The notes: a model not told the origin generated them from the sequence alone. Counted from the stretch's first letter, positions 16,049-25,044 are shown. The stretch: 64,000 nt of DNA from Agathobaculum massiliense (GCF_900291975.1 NZ_OMPN01000001.1:1240001-1304000); one strand, 5' to 3'. Numbers and translations are program-made.

Positions 16049-16738
16049 ATGGCGCAGACAACCGAACGGCTTCCCAACGGCCTGCTCCTGCATCAGGACG
16101 ACCGATATTTCAAGCTTGGGCAGGACAGCGTACTGCTTTCTTCCTTTGCCAGACCGCGCCGGAACGCGCGCGTGCTCGACCTCTGCTGCGGCACGGGCAC
16201 GCTCGCCCTGCTGCTTTACCGCCCCGACCTGCGTATGACCGGCCTGGAGCTGCAGGAGGGCGCGCTCGCCCTGTTCCGGCGCTCGATCCGCGACAACGGC
16301 GTGGACATCACCGCTCTACAGGGCGACCTGCGCGAGATCCGCACGCTCCTCCCCCACGGCAGTATGGACTATGTGGTGTGCAATCCCCCGTATTTCGACC
16401 GGAACGCGGGCAAAAACGCGCCCGCGCCGGAACGCCGCGCCGCCCGTCAGGATGGCACCTGCACGGTGGAGGACCTTGCCGTGGCCTGTTCCTTTGTGCT
16501 GCATACGGGCGGCAAGGCCGCGTTCGTGTTCCGTCCCGAGCGCATGTGGACGCTGCTGGAAGCGCTCGCCCGCGTTCGTCTCGTCCCTAAACGGCTCCGC
16601 TTCGTACACCAGACCGCGCAGGCCGTCCCCAGCGCGGTGCTGGTCGAATGCCGCAAGGGCGGCAGCGCGGAAGGCCTTTCGGTCGAACCGCCGCTGCTTG
16701 TCCAAAGCGAGGAATATAACAAAATATACAAAAAATAA
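16049..16738 (+). CDS. tRNA1(Val) adenine-37 N6-methyltransferase family protein
   Basis: An SAM-dependent class I methyltransferase of 229 residues. Motif I is VLDLCCGTGTLALLL (about residues 42-56) and the catalytic motif NPPY follows at about residues 111-114, diagnostic for adenine-N6 methylation. The N-terminus with LPNGLLLHQDDRYFKLGQDSVLL (split: LPNGLLLHQDD, YFKLGQDSVLL) is typical of the YabB/TrmN6 group. It is followed 20 bp later by rsmI, the conserved yabB-yabC-like order of Firmicutes. Confidence 0.88.
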   Translation: MAQTTERLPNGLLLHQDDRYFKLGQDSVLLSSFARPRRNARVLDLCCGTGTLALLLYRPDLRMTGLELQEGALALFRRSIRDNGVDITALQGDLREIRTLLPHGSMDYVVCNPPYFDRNAGKNAPAPERRAARQDGTCTVEDLAVACSFVLHTGGKAAFVFRPERMWTLLEALARVRLVPKRLRFVHQTAQAVPSAVLVECRKGGSAEGLSVEPPLLVQSEEYNKIYKK

Positions 16739-16758
16739 TTTTTTAAGGGAATATTACA

Positions 16759-17613
16759 ATGAGTGAATCCATTCTGTATCTGGTCGCCACGCCGATCGGC
16801 AACCTGGGCGACCTGTCCCCCCGCGCGCGGGATATTCTTTCGTCGGTCGATTTCATCGCCGCAGAGGATACGCGCGTGACGCAAAAGCTGCTGACCGCCT
16901 GCGCTCTGCCCAGGAAGCCCCTGATCTCCTATTATGAGCATAACCGCCGCGCGCGCGGCGAGGAGGTGCTGGCCAGGCTGCGCGCGGGTGAAAGCTGCGC
17001 CCTGGTCACGGATGCGGGTACACCCGCCGTTTCCGACCCCGGCGAGGATCTGGTCGCACTGTGCGCGGCGCATGGCATACCGGTCGTGCCCATCCCCGGC
17101 TGCTGCGCCGCGGTCTGCGCGCTCGCGGCCTCCGGCCTGCCGACCGGACGCTGGTGTTTCGAAGGCTTTTTATCCGTGAATAAAAAGGCGCGCCGCGCGC
17201 ACCTGGACGCGCTGCGAAACGAAAAACGCACCATGATCTTTTACGAAGCGCCGCACAAGCTGTGCGCCACCCTGCGCGACCTTGCGGACACCTTCGGCGG
17301 GGCGCGCCGCCTTTCCCTGTCCCGTGAACTGACCAAGCTCCACGAGGAAACACTCCGCATGACGCTGGACGAAGCCGTTCAGTACTTCGACGCACATCCG
17401 CCGCGCGGCGAATTTGTGCTGACCATCGAGGGCGCGCCGGACGAACCGGATGCCGCGCCGGACGAACCGGCGCGACTGACTGCGGCGGCGGAGGCCGTGC
17501 GCCTCCGGATGGCAGACGGGCAGACGCAGAAGGACGCAATCAAAGCGGTGTCCGCGCAGACCGGCGTCAAAAAGAACGCCCTGTACCGGTATGTATTGGA
17601 GCAGGATATGTAA
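16759..17613 (+). CDS. rsmI: 16S rRNA 2'-O-ribose C1402 methyltransferase
   Basis: RsmI methylates the ribose of C1402 in 16S rRNA. The 284 residues carry the family start LYLVATPIGNLGDLSPRA, the AEDTRVTQKLL loop, SYYEHN, VTDAGTPAVSDPGEDLV and PIPGCCAAVCALAASGLPT, all in order. It probably shares a transcript with the upstream methyltransferase. Confidence 0.96.
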   Translation: MSESILYLVATPIGNLGDLSPRARDILSSVDFIAAEDTRVTQKLLTACALPRKPLISYYEHNRRARGEEVLARLRAGESCALVTDAGTPAVSDPGEDLVALCAAHGIPVVPIPGCCAAVCALAASGLPTGRWCFEGFLSVNKKARRAHLDALRNEKRTMIFYEAPHKLCATLRDLADTFGGARRLSLSRELTKLHEETLRMTLDEAVQYFDAHPPRGEFVLTIEGAPDEPDAAPDEPARLTAAAEAVRLRMADGQTQKDAIKAVSAQTGVKKNALYRYVLEQDM

Positions 17614-17690
17614 AAACCTGTTTTTTGTTCACAGAACGGACAAACTGACACGGTATACTGGTATTATCCGATACAAGGGGTGAAAGCCTG

Positions 17691-18371
17691 ATGTCAATGA
17701 TATTGATTGCCGACGACGAGGCGCGCATCCGGCGCCTGGTCAGCGATTTTCTCAAGAGGGACGGCCACAGCATCCTCGAGGCCGCGGACGGCCGTGAGGC
17801 CCTGCAGATGATCGAAAACCGCCAGTCTGGGCTTGACTTGGCGATTCTGGACGTGATGATGCCCGGCATGGACGGGTTCGAGGTGCTCCGCGCGCTGCGC
17901 GCACAGGAAAGCGGAGACAAGCACCTGCCTGTCATGATGCTGACCGCGCGCGCGGAGGACGCCGACCAGGTCCGCGGGCTGGAGGAGGGCGCGGACGATT
18001 ATGTGACCAAGCCGTTCTCTCCCATCGTTCTGGCCGCGCGTGTACGAGCCCTGCTCAAACGCGAGGGCCGCGCCGCCATGCCGGTCGAGCAGTTGGGCTC
18101 GCTTTCCGTCAACGAGTTGCGCCGCGAGGTGCTGGTGGACGGCGCTCCGGTCGACCTGACGCCCAAGGAATACGAGCTGCTGATTTATTTCAAGAACAAC
18201 CGTGCCATCGCGCTATCCCGCGAGAGCATCCTCAACGCCGTATGGGGCTATGATTACTTCGGGGACCTGCGAACGGTGGACACCCATGTGAAAAAGCTGC
18301 GGGCCAAGCTGGGCGGCTGCGGCACCATGATCGAGACGGTGCGCGGCTACGGCTACCGCTTTGAGGGATGA
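17691..18371 (+). CDS. OmpR/PhoB-type response regulator
   Basis: The 226-residue protein has a receiver domain (1-120) with acidic DDE near the start, phospho-acceptor Asp in LAILDVMMPGMDGFE (about residue 50) and the conserved Lys in YVTKPF. A C-terminal winged helix follows (about 130-225), with LTPKEYELLIYF and the VDTHVKKLRAKLG recognition helix. It probably regulates genes in response to the kinase that follows; its stop codon lies 10 bp before the kinase start. The ATG at 17691 has AAGGGG 10 bp upstream; ATG 17697 is possible. Confidence 0.95.
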   Translation: MSMILIADDEARIRRLVSDFLKRDGHSILEAADGREALQMIENRQSGLDLAILDVMMPGMDGFEVLRALRAQESGDKHLPVMMLTARAEDADQVRGLEEGADDYVTKPFSPIVLAARVRALLKREGRAAMPVEQLGSLSVNELRREVLVDGAPVDLTPKEYELLIYFKNNRAIALSRESILNAVWGYDYFGDLRTVDTHVKKLRAKLGGCGTMIETVRGYGYRFEG

Positions 18372-18381
18372 CGGATACAAC

Positions 18382-19923
18382 ATGAAGGGCCATTCGATCC
18401 GGTTTAAGTTTTTTGCCGCGATCAGCGCCGTTGCGCTGGTCTTTATCGGCGTGCTTTTGCTGCTCAACCTGTTCTTTTACGAGGATTATTACATGCTGAC
18501 GCGCCGCGGGGAGCTGCGCGACGCCTATCAAAGCATGCGTGGCAGCTATACCGGCAACGTGGAGGATATCGCGGCCGTGCTGGACAGCTACGAAAGTCGC
18601 TCTGCCATCCGCCTGTCCGTGGTCCGTGCGGACGGGACGGTGCTGTATTCCTCCGCGTTTTCTCCGGACGCGGCCCGACCAGAGGAGGACGGACCGCTGC
18701 AGTTCCATCTCCCCGATTTCAATCGGGTGGAGCAGCAGTACCGCAGCTATGCCATCCTCAGCTCAATCGCGCAGAGCATGGACCGCGAATTTATCACCAA
18801 GCATAATTACCAGTTTTTGAACGTCTCCCTTTGGGATAACGACCAATACCTCTGCCTGGTCGGCGCACTCGACCGTAATGCGGGCGACTGCCTGTTCGCC
18901 TATATGCCGTACGCCTATATCGAGCAGAACTCCTCCCTTAACCTGGTTTTCCTTCTGATCGCGGGCGGCTGCGCGCTGCTGATCTGTCTGGTCTGCGGCT
19001 TTTTCATCTCCCGCCAGTTCACCCGCCCGTTGATCGCCATGGCCGGCGTGGCCGACCGGATGAGCGAGCTGGATTTTTCCACCCAGTATCAGGGCGGCGA
19101 GCGCGACGAGATCGGCCAGCTCGGCCAGTCGCTCAACCGCTTGTCCGCTTACCTGGAGCAGACGATCCGCGAGCTGCAGGAGTCCAACGACCAGCTTGCT
19201 CTGGAAATCAAGGAAAAAGAACGCGTGGACAACATGCGCCGTGAATTTATCGTCAATGTTTCGCATGAGCTGAAAACGCCGATCGCGCTGATACAGGGCT
19301 ATGCGGAGGGTCTGACCGCCGGCGTGGCCGACGATCCGGAGGACCGGAAATTTTACTGCGACACAATCGCGGACGAGGCCGACCGCATGAACAAGCTGGT
19401 CATGCAGCTTTTGAACCTCTCCAAGCTCGAGTTGGGCGCGGAGCAGACCTATTACGAGGATATCGACCTATACGCCCTCTGTCGGAACGCGGTCGAAAAG
19501 ACCGCCGTTTTGTGTGCAAGCCGTGGCCTGGCCGTCCGGTATGCGGATACGCACGTCACCATCCGCACGGACGGCGACCTGCTTGAGCAGGTGCTTATGA
19601 ACTATCTGTCCAACGCGATCCGTTACACGGCGGATGGCGGCCGCATCGAGATCACCGCCGCCTATACCGAAAATGGGATGCGGCTGGCCATATTCAACGA
19701 GGGCGACGGGCTGCCGGAGGATGAGCTGCCGAAGATCTGGGAAAAATTTTACCGCACCGACCGCGCGCGCACGCGCGAGGCCGGCGGCACAGGCATCGGC
19801 CTGTCCCTGGTGCGCGCGATCGCGGACACGCTGCACGGCAGTTGCGGCGCGGAAAACGTGGAGGGTGGCATTTCCTTCTGGTTTGAGCTTCCCTATTTTC
19901 CGGAGCGGGATGCGCCCGCGTAA
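18382..19923 (+). CDS. Membrane sensor histidine kinase
   Basis: The 513-residue kinase has TM1 at about residues 9-32, an extracytoplasmic sensing loop of about 150 residues without recognised domain, and TM2 at about 184-208. A HAMP linker, the H-box NVSHELKTPIALIQGYAEGL (His about residue 295) and ATPase boxes NYLSNAIRYTADGG and GGTGIGLSLV follow. It phosphorylates the preceding response regulator. ATG 18382 is preferred; an in-frame TTG at 18361 overlaps the regulator. The signal cannot be inferred. Confidence 0.93.
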   Translation: MKGHSIRFKFFAAISAVALVFIGVLLLLNLFFYEDYYMLTRRGELRDAYQSMRGSYTGNVEDIAAVLDSYESRSAIRLSVVRADGTVLYSSAFSPDAARPEEDGPLQFHLPDFNRVEQQYRSYAILSSIAQSMDREFITKHNYQFLNVSLWDNDQYLCLVGALDRNAGDCLFAYMPYAYIEQNSSLNLVFLLIAGGCALLICLVCGFFISRQFTRPLIAMAGVADRMSELDFSTQYQGGERDEIGQLGQSLNRLSAYLEQTIRELQESNDQLALEIKEKERVDNMRREFIVNVSHELKTPIALIQGYAEGLTAGVADDPEDRKFYCDTIADEADRMNKLVMQLLNLSKLELGAEQTYYEDIDLYALCRNAVEKTAVLCASRGLAVRYADTHVTIRTDGDLLEQVLMNYLSNAIRYTADGGRIEITAAYTENGMRLAIFNEGDGLPEDELPKIWEKFYRTDRARTREAGGTGIGLSLVRAIADTLHGSCGAENVEGGISFWFELPYFPERDAPA

Positions 19924-19951
19924 ATTGTCGACGTTTTTTCTTTACACACTC

Positions 19952-19980
19952 TTGACAACCCTTTCAAATCATGGTATAGT
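19952..19980 (+). promoter_or_regulatory. Promoter of the initiator tRNA gene
   Basis: Consensus -35 TTGACA (19952-19957), 17-bp spacer, -10 TATAGT (19975-19980), 31 bp before the mature tRNA 5' end. Confidence 0.85.
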
Positions 19981-20011
19981 TAATAGGCTCCTTAAAGCAA
20001 GGGGCTTATAT

Positions 20012-20087
<76 letters not shown>

Positions 20088-20089
20088 TA

Positions 20090-20128
20090 AAAGACCTGAT
20101 TTCATTTGAAATCAGGTCTTTCTTTTTT
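20090..20128 (+). terminator. Terminator of the tRNA-fMet gene
   Basis: Perfect 15-bp stem (20090-20104 with 20107-20121) followed by CTTTTTT, starting 2 bp after the tRNA CCA. Confidence 0.95.
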
Positions 20129-20169
20129 GTCTGGAGGATACCGGCGCTGTCTCCTTCCCCATCGTAACG

Positions 20170-20214
20170 AAAAAACAGCAGAGGCGGCGCCCGTTCCGGC
20201 ATGCCGCCTCTGCT
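20170..20214 (-). terminator. Terminator of the PTS operon
   Basis: Stem AGCAGAGGCGGC (20177-20188) with GCCGCCTCTGCT (20203-20214), followed on the reverse strand by GTTTTTT, 15 bp after the EIICBA stop codon. Confidence 0.85.
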
Positions 20215-20229
20215 CTTATTTTTCCGCTG

Positions 20230-22344
20230 TTATTTCACCGTGAGCACGTTCTCCCCGGGCTTTACCGCGCCGGTTTTGCACAGCTCAAACGACGAGTATT
20301 GATCCGAATTCGTGACCACTACCGGCGTTACCGTGCGATAGCCCGCGTCCAGGATGGCCTTTTCGTCGAAGCTGCCAATCAGGTCGCCTTTCTTGAGCGT
20401 GTCGCCCTCCTTGACTTGGATGGTAAAGGGCGCGCCACCCAGCTGCACGGTGTCGATGCCCAGATGGATAAGCAGCTCGCAGCCCTCCGTCATCACCAGA
20501 CCGATGGCGTGCTTGGTGCCAAACACGGTCGCCACCTCGCAGTCGGCCGGCGCGTAAACCTGGTTGCCCGACGGTTCGACCGCGAAGCCGTCGCCCACCA
20601 TCTTTTCGGAGAACACACCGTCCGCGACGTCCTCGAGCGGGATCACCTTGCCCGCGAGCGGGGACGCGATAACGATGGGTTGACCGGCCGCAGGATCGGA
20701 AGAAGCCGTTTCTGGAGCCGCTGAAGGTGCTGCGGGCTCCGGCGCGGCCTGGTCGCTCACCGGAGAGGCCAGGAAGGCTTCCAGATCGGACTTGATGTTG
20801 GATACGCGCGGGCCGTAGACCACCTGTACGCCCTGGCCCTTGCAGATGACGCCCGAAGCGCCGGTTTCCTTCAGAAGCTGCTGGTCGACCTTGGACGCAT
20901 CGTGTACCGTGCAGCGCAGGCGGGTGATACAGCAGTCCACATCCGAAATGTTAGCCTTGCCGCCCAGACCCACCATGATCTGGCGCGAGAGCGAATCCTC
21001 GCGGCCGCCTTGCGCAGCCGCCTCGCCCTCCTTGCGGGCGTTGACATCCTTGCGGGTGTACAGCTTGATTTCGCTGTCGTCGCGGCCCGGGGTCTTATAG
21101 TCGAATTTCTTAATCATGAACGAGAACACCAGGTAGTAGACGATGAAGTAGATAACACCCACCACTGGAATCCACAGCCAGCTCGTTTTGGCGTTACCCT
21201 GCATCACGCCGAACAGCGTCAGGTCGATCAGTCCGCCCGAGAAAGTCAGGCCTACACCGACGTTCAGGATGTGCATAATCATATAAGACGCGCCCGCAAA
21301 CACACAGTGTACCACATACATCACCGGCGCGACGAACAGGAAGGTGAACTCGAGCGGCTCGGTGATACCGGTGAGCATGGAGGTCAGCGCCGCGGAGAGC
21401 AGCAGGCCGCCGACCGCCTTGCGGTTTTCCGGCTTGGCGCAGCGATACAGCGCGAGCGCCGCGCCCGGCAAGCCGAAGATCATCAGCGGGAACTTACCGG
21501 CCATAAAGCGGGTCGCCTCGACCGAGAAATGCTTGATGTCCGGAGTGGCCAGCTCGGCGAAGAAGATGTTCTGCGCGCCCTCCACCAGCGCGCCGCCCAC
21601 CATGGCCGTGCCTCCGAGCGCGGTCTGCCAGAACGGAATATAGAACACATGGTGCAGACCGAACGGGATGAGCGCGCGCTCAATAAAGCCGTACAGCCAG
21701 GTGCCGCCATAGCCGGACGCGAGGACAAAGCCGCCGAGCGCGTTGATGCCGCTCTGAATCACCGGCCAGATATAATACATTGCGATGCCCACCACCAGGT
21801 AGACCGCCGCTGAGATAATCGGCACGAAGCGCGTGCCGCTGAAAAAGCTGAGCACCTGCGGAAGCTGAATCTTGTAAAAGCGGTTGTGCAGCGCCGCCGT
21901 ACCCAAGCCGACGATAATACCGCCGAACACACCCATTTGCAGCGAATTGATGCCCAGCACGCTCGCGGTCGCGCCGGACAGGTCGGGCGCGCCGAAGTCA
22001 CCAATCATCGCACCGATGGTCGCGTGCATAACGAAGAACGCGATGACCGCCGACAGGGCGGAGACCTCCTTCTCCTGCTTGGCCATGCCGATGGCGACGC
22101 CAATGGCAAAGATCAACGGCAGGTTATCGAACACGACCGAACCGGCCGCGTTGAGTACCTGCAAAATCGCGTTGATGAACGTGCCAGGCCCCATCAGCCC
22201 CATCAGGCCATAGGTTTCCAGCATGGTTTCATTGGTAAACGACCCGCCTACGCCCAGGAACAGGCCGGCTACCGGCAGGATCGCGATCGGCAGCATGAAC
22301 GAACGGCCGACACGCTGCAGCACGCCAAAAATCTTATCTTTCAT
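20230..22344 (-). CDS. ptsG: PTS glucose-type EIICBA permease
   Basis: A 704-residue phosphotransferase permease that imports and phosphorylates glucose (possibly GlcNAc or another glucoside). Order: membrane IIC domain (about 1-400) with GITEPLEF; IIB (about 440-520) with phospho-Cys in DCCITRLR; Ala/Pro-rich linker; IIA^Glc domain (about 550-690) with active His in LLIHLGIDTVQL. The gene follows the antiterminator by 5 bp, and HPr is first in the operon. A RAT/terminator switch in the leader implies substrate induction. Glucose specificity is the usual reading of this family, not proven. Confidence 0.92.
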   Translation of the reverse strand: MKDKIFGVLQRVGRSFMLPIAILPVAGLFLGVGGSFTNETMLETYGLMGLMGPGTFINAILQVLNAAGSVVFDNLPLIFAIGVAIGMAKQEKEVSALSAVIAFFVMHATIGAMIGDFGAPDLSGATASVLGINSLQMGVFGGIIVGLGTAALHNRFYKIQLPQVLSFFSGTRFVPIISAAVYLVVGIAMYYIWPVIQSGINALGGFVLASGYGGTWLYGFIERALIPFGLHHVFYIPFWQTALGGTAMVGGALVEGAQNIFFAELATPDIKHFSVEATRFMAGKFPLMIFGLPGAALALYRCAKPENRKAVGGLLLSAALTSMLTGITEPLEFTFLFVAPVMYVVHCVFAGASYMIMHILNVGVGLTFSGGLIDLTLFGVMQGNAKTSWLWIPVVGVIYFIVYYLVFSFMIKKFDYKTPGRDDSEIKLYTRKDVNARKEGEAAAQGGREDSLSRQIMVGLGGKANISDVDCCITRLRCTVHDASKVDQQLLKETGASGVICKGQGVQVVYGPRVSNIKSDLEAFLASPVSDQAAPEPAAPSAAPETASSDPAAGQPIVIASPLAGKVIPLEDVADGVFSEKMVGDGFAVEPSGNQVYAPADCEVATVFGTKHAIGLVMTEGCELLIHLGIDTVQLGGAPFTIQVKEGDTLKKGDLIGSFDEKAILDAGYRTVTPVVVTNSDQYSSFELCKTGAVKPGENVLTVK

Positions 22345-22349
22345 ATACC

Positions 22350-23237
22350 TTACTCCTCTTTATCAGATATACCCATATTCATGGCAAGGCGGTGCAAATG
22401 GATGGTCAGGAAGGTCATCTCCTCCGGCGGCAGCCGGATGGAGAACGCCTGCGCCAAATCATCTCGGATGCGCTCGGCGCACTGGTAGTCATACCGGTAG
22501 CGCCGGACGATCATGGACTGGAACTCGGAATCATTATCTTGTGCATACTGGCCCTGTGTAATGCGCTGTCCCAGAAATTTGAGGTGGGTGATGAACCGCC
22601 CGTAATCCAGGGATTGGTCGTCCAGCGCAACGCCATAATACGCCTGCACCTCTGCGACAATGCGGCTGATGAGCTCGGTGATGCGGACCATGTCGGCCAT
22701 ACGCCCGTCGATCTCCGCGTTGACGATATGAAGCGCGATGAATCCTGCCTCATCCTTGGAAAGGCGGTAACCGAGCCGCCGCTCGATGATATCGAGCGCT
22801 TGAATCCCCATGGCGAACTCGGTGGGGTAGAAGTTTGTGATCTCCCACAGCAGTTGATTGGAATACGCCGTGCCGGTGCGCAGGCGCTCCACCGCAAAGC
22901 AGATGTGATCGGTCAGGGTGATATAAATATTTTCGCTCAGCCGCCGTCCAGTCATCCTTTTCGCTTCCTCTATGATCTCCGTGCTGACATCCAGAAATTC
23001 CGCCGGCACGTCGCCGAGCAGCTCCATCAGGCGGGAGGATTTCTCCGGATCGCGCAGGTCGTAGATCTTCTCCACCTTACACGCGGGTACAAGGTCGCCC
23101 GACTGCTTTTTGAAGCCGATCCCCAAGCCGCGCAGGATAACCTCGCGTCCATCAGGGTCAATGATACATACAAAATTGTTGCCAATGACGCGGCTGATCC
23201 GGTAGGCCTCCTGCCCGCCCAGCTCCGCCGAGGTCAT
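22350..23237 (-). CDS. BglG/LicT/GlcT-family transcriptional antiterminator
   Basis: The 295-residue protein has an N-terminal co-antiterminator RNA-binding domain (about residues 12-65; YRISRVIGNNFVCIID) followed by PRD1 (about 75-175) and PRD2 (about 185-290), with histidines in TDHICFAVERL, IALHIVNAE and LTIHLHRL as phosphorylation sites. It should bind the RAT hairpin at 23589-23618 upstream of ptsH and prevent termination when its PRDs are in the active phosphorylation state. Its ATG overlaps the HPr stop codon (ATGA), so translation is coupled. Confidence 0.92.
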   Translation of the reverse strand: MTSAELGGQEAYRISRVIGNNFVCIIDPDGREVILRGLGIGFKKQSGDLVPACKVEKIYDLRDPEKSSRLMELLGDVPAEFLDVSTEIIEEAKRMTGRRLSENIYITLTDHICFAVERLRTGTAYSNQLLWEITNFYPTEFAMGIQALDIIERRLGYRLSKDEAGFIALHIVNAEIDGRMADMVRITELISRIVAEVQAYYGVALDDQSLDYGRFITHLKFLGQRITQGQYAQDNDSEFQSMIVRRYRYDYQCAERIRDDLAQAFSIRLPPEEMTFLTIHLHRLAMNMGISDKEE

Positions 23238-23491
23238 AGCGTCTCCCGAAAGAACGCCTGAAGTTGCTGCGCCGCAGCCTCCTCGTCCGGTCCCTCCATG
23301 GTAACGGTGACCACGCTGCCATGCCGGATGCCCATTCCCATCACGCTCATCAGGCGGGTAGCCTCGGTCTGCTTCCCGTTATACTCCACCATGACCTTGC
23401 TCTGGAACGCCTTCGCGGTCTTAACCAGCTGTCCTGCCGGACGAGCGTGGATACCAATGGGATCGGTGATCTCATACTGAAATGTTTTCAT
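23234..23491 (-). CDS. ptsH: HPr-family phosphocarrier protein lacking Ser46
   Basis: This 85-residue phosphocarrier accepts phosphate from enzyme I on His15 (GIHARPAG) and passes it to EIIA. Alignment by eye with B. subtilis HPr pairs its KSIMGVMSLGI with TRLMSVMGMGI here, so the regulatory Ser46 is Arg46. HPr kinase could not phosphorylate it there, and the P-Ser-HPr/CcpA branch of catabolite repression should not operate through this copy. The ATG at 23491 follows AAGGGGAG; a longer in-frame start adds six unlikely residues. It is first in the ptsH-antiterminator-EIICBA operon. Confidence 0.9.
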   Translation of the reverse strand: MKTFQYEITDPIGIHARPAGQLVKTAKAFQSKVMVEYNGKQTEATRLMSVMGMGIRHGSVVTVTMEGPDEEAAAQQLQAFFRETL

Positions 23492-23542
23492 AGTGCAACT
23501 CCCCTTCATCTTCTGAATCTGAACCGTGCTGTTAAAACAAAA

Positions 23543-23594
23543 AAGACCAAACGCCCGAATACGGATAATATTTCCCGTTCGGTTGTTTGGTCTT
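23543..23594 (-). terminator. Conditional terminator in the ptsH leader
   Basis: Arms AAGACCAAAC (reverse strand 23594-23585) and GTTTGGTCTT (23552-23543) enclose a smaller CCGAA/TTCGG stem and are followed by TTTTTTG. The 5' arm overlaps the end of the RAT sequence, the classic mutually exclusive arrangement. Confidence 0.88.
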
Positions 23595-23618
23595 GCCTGC
23601 CATACCAGTCACAAGCCT
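23589..23618 (-). promoter_or_regulatory. RAT (ribonucleic antiterminator) site for the LicT-type protein
   Basis: On the reverse strand the 30-nt element reads AGGCTTGTGACTG, six bases, then GCAGGCAAGACC. The SacY/LicT consensus is AGGATTGTTACTG-N6-GCAGGCAAAACC, so 22 of 25 conserved positions match with the right spacing. It overlaps the terminator by a few bases. Confidence 0.9.
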
Positions 23619-23636
23619 GTATGATTTTCTGATGGA

Positions 23637-23666
23637 AGCATACTATAACTGCGGCGCTTTTGTCAA
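23637..23666 (-). promoter_or_regulatory. Promoter of the ptsH operon
   Basis: -35 TTGACA (23661-23666) and TATGCT -10 (23637-23642), 18-bp spacer, just upstream of the RAT. The rest of the gap to 23843 shows nothing distinctive. Confidence 0.65.
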
Positions 23667-23843
23667 TAGCTTTGCTCGGAAAGCCGGTAAAACTGTAAGT
23701 TTGTCCAACCAGAAGCGTGTCGTTTTGTTCACAATACCAATATTATGTTGCATGTACTTCCACAAAGGTTATAATGTCCTCTATCATTGCAAAGGCATCC
23801 GCCCTCCGCTCCTACAGGCGTTGGCATTGGTGCCGCCGCGCGC

Positions 23844-24959
23844 TCACAGCTTCATGTCCCCATCCTTGACCCAGCCGAGACGGCGTACCGCCAGGTTGAT
23901 CAGCGGACACAGCACCGCTGGCAGAAGGAACGATACCAGCAGCAGCCCAACCCAGTCCTGCGCCGTAACGGCGGCCTTGGTTCCGGCCGCGATATCGTTC
24001 ATCCAGCCGGTATAAACCCCGATCTGGCCGACCAGTCCACACGTCCCCATGCCCGAGGAAACCGGCGTACCATTCATCTGCAAACCAAATACACAGGTCG
24101 CAATCGGTCCGGTGATGGCCGAGGTCAGGATAGGCGCGATCCAGATGCGCGGGTTCTTGACAATGTTGCCCATCTGAAGCATGGAGGTGCCGATCCCCTG
24201 AGACACCAGCCCGCCCCAGCGGTTCTCCTTGAACGACATGACCGCAAAGCCGACCATCTGCGCGCAGCAGCCCGCCACCGCCGCGCCGCCCGCCAGACCG
24301 GTCAGACCGAGCGCCGCGCAGATCGCGGCGGAGGAAATGGGCAGCGTCAGCGCCACGCCCACCAGCACGGACACCGCAATCCCCATCAGGAACGGCTGCA
24401 GATTGGTTGCCCACATAATCAGGCTGCCGACCTGCATCGCCGCCGCTCCCAGCGCGGGCGCCCACCAGGCGGACAGCGCAATGCCCGCGCCGATCGTGAC
24501 CAGCGGGGTGACCAGGATGTCCACCTTGGTCTCACCCGCGACCGCCTTGCCCAGCTCGGCGGCGATGACCGCCACAAACAGCACGGCGAGCGGCCCGCCC
24601 GCGCCGCCCAGCGCGTTGGACGCAAAGCCGACCGTAATCAGCGAAAACAGCACGAGCGGCGGGCAGCGCAGCGCATAGCCGATCGCCACCGCCATCGCCG
24701 GCCCGCTCATCGCGGAGGCCAGGCCGCCCACTGTGTAGGATACGTCGCTCACCGTCGCGACCGGCATGGTCAGAAACGGGATGCCGAACTGTGCACCTAC
24801 CGTATCGATGATTGTCCCAATCAGCAGCGAGCAGAACAGCCCCTGCGCCATTGCCCCCAGCGCGTCGATCCCGTACCGCCGGACCGAGATTACAATGTCC
24901 TTGCGTTTGAGAAACGCCTTTACCTTTTCCGTAGTTATCCCCTCCCAACACAGCCGCAC
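23844..24959 (-). CDS. PfoR-like PTS_EIIC_2 family membrane protein
   Basis: A very hydrophobic protein with about ten helices, Gly/Ala-rich, related to the PTS EIIC-like PfoR family (VSYTVGGLASAMSGPAMAVAIG, read as VSYTVGGLASAM and SGPAMAVAIGYAL; NGTPVSSGMGTCGLVGQIG). The function of the family is uncertain; PfoR was named as a regulator of perfringolysin, but members are probably transporters. The start is unclear. The GTG at 24959 is the only standard in-frame codon after the predicted promoter, but a good GGGAGGGG site lies further downstream with no standard start after it. Not part of the neighbouring operons. Confidence 0.75.
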   Translation of the reverse strand: MRLCWEGITTEKVKAFLKRKDIVISVRRYGIDALGAMAQGLFCSLLIGTIIDTVGAQFGIPFLTMPVATVSDVSYTVGGLASAMSGPAMAVAIGYALRCPPLVLFSLITVGFASNALGGAGGPLAVLFVAVIAAELGKAVAGETKVDILVTPLVTIGAGIALSAWWAPALGAAAMQVGSLIMWATNLQPFLMGIAVSVLVGVALTLPISSAAICAALGLTGLAGGAAVAGCCAQMVGFAVMSFKENRWGGLVSQGIGTSMLQMGNIVKNPRIWIAPILTSAITGPIATCVFGLQMNGTPVSSGMGTCGLVGQIGVYTGWMNDIAAGTKAAVTAQDWVGLLLVSFLLPAVLCPLINLAVRRLGWVKDGDMKL

Positions 24960-24977
24960 GGCGGCTACACTGCTGCT

Positions 24978-24986
24978 ATTATAGCA
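24978..24986 (-). promoter_or_regulatory. Extended -10 promoter of the PfoR-like gene
   Basis: TGCTATAAT on the reverse strand is an extended -10 element. No -35 is visible. It rules out start codons upstream of about 24970. Confidence 0.5.
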
Positions 24987-25044
24987 CACCTGACGGCGGC
25001 GCGGCGCTGTTTTTGTATTTTTTTGCGGCACCGTGTTCCTCCGC

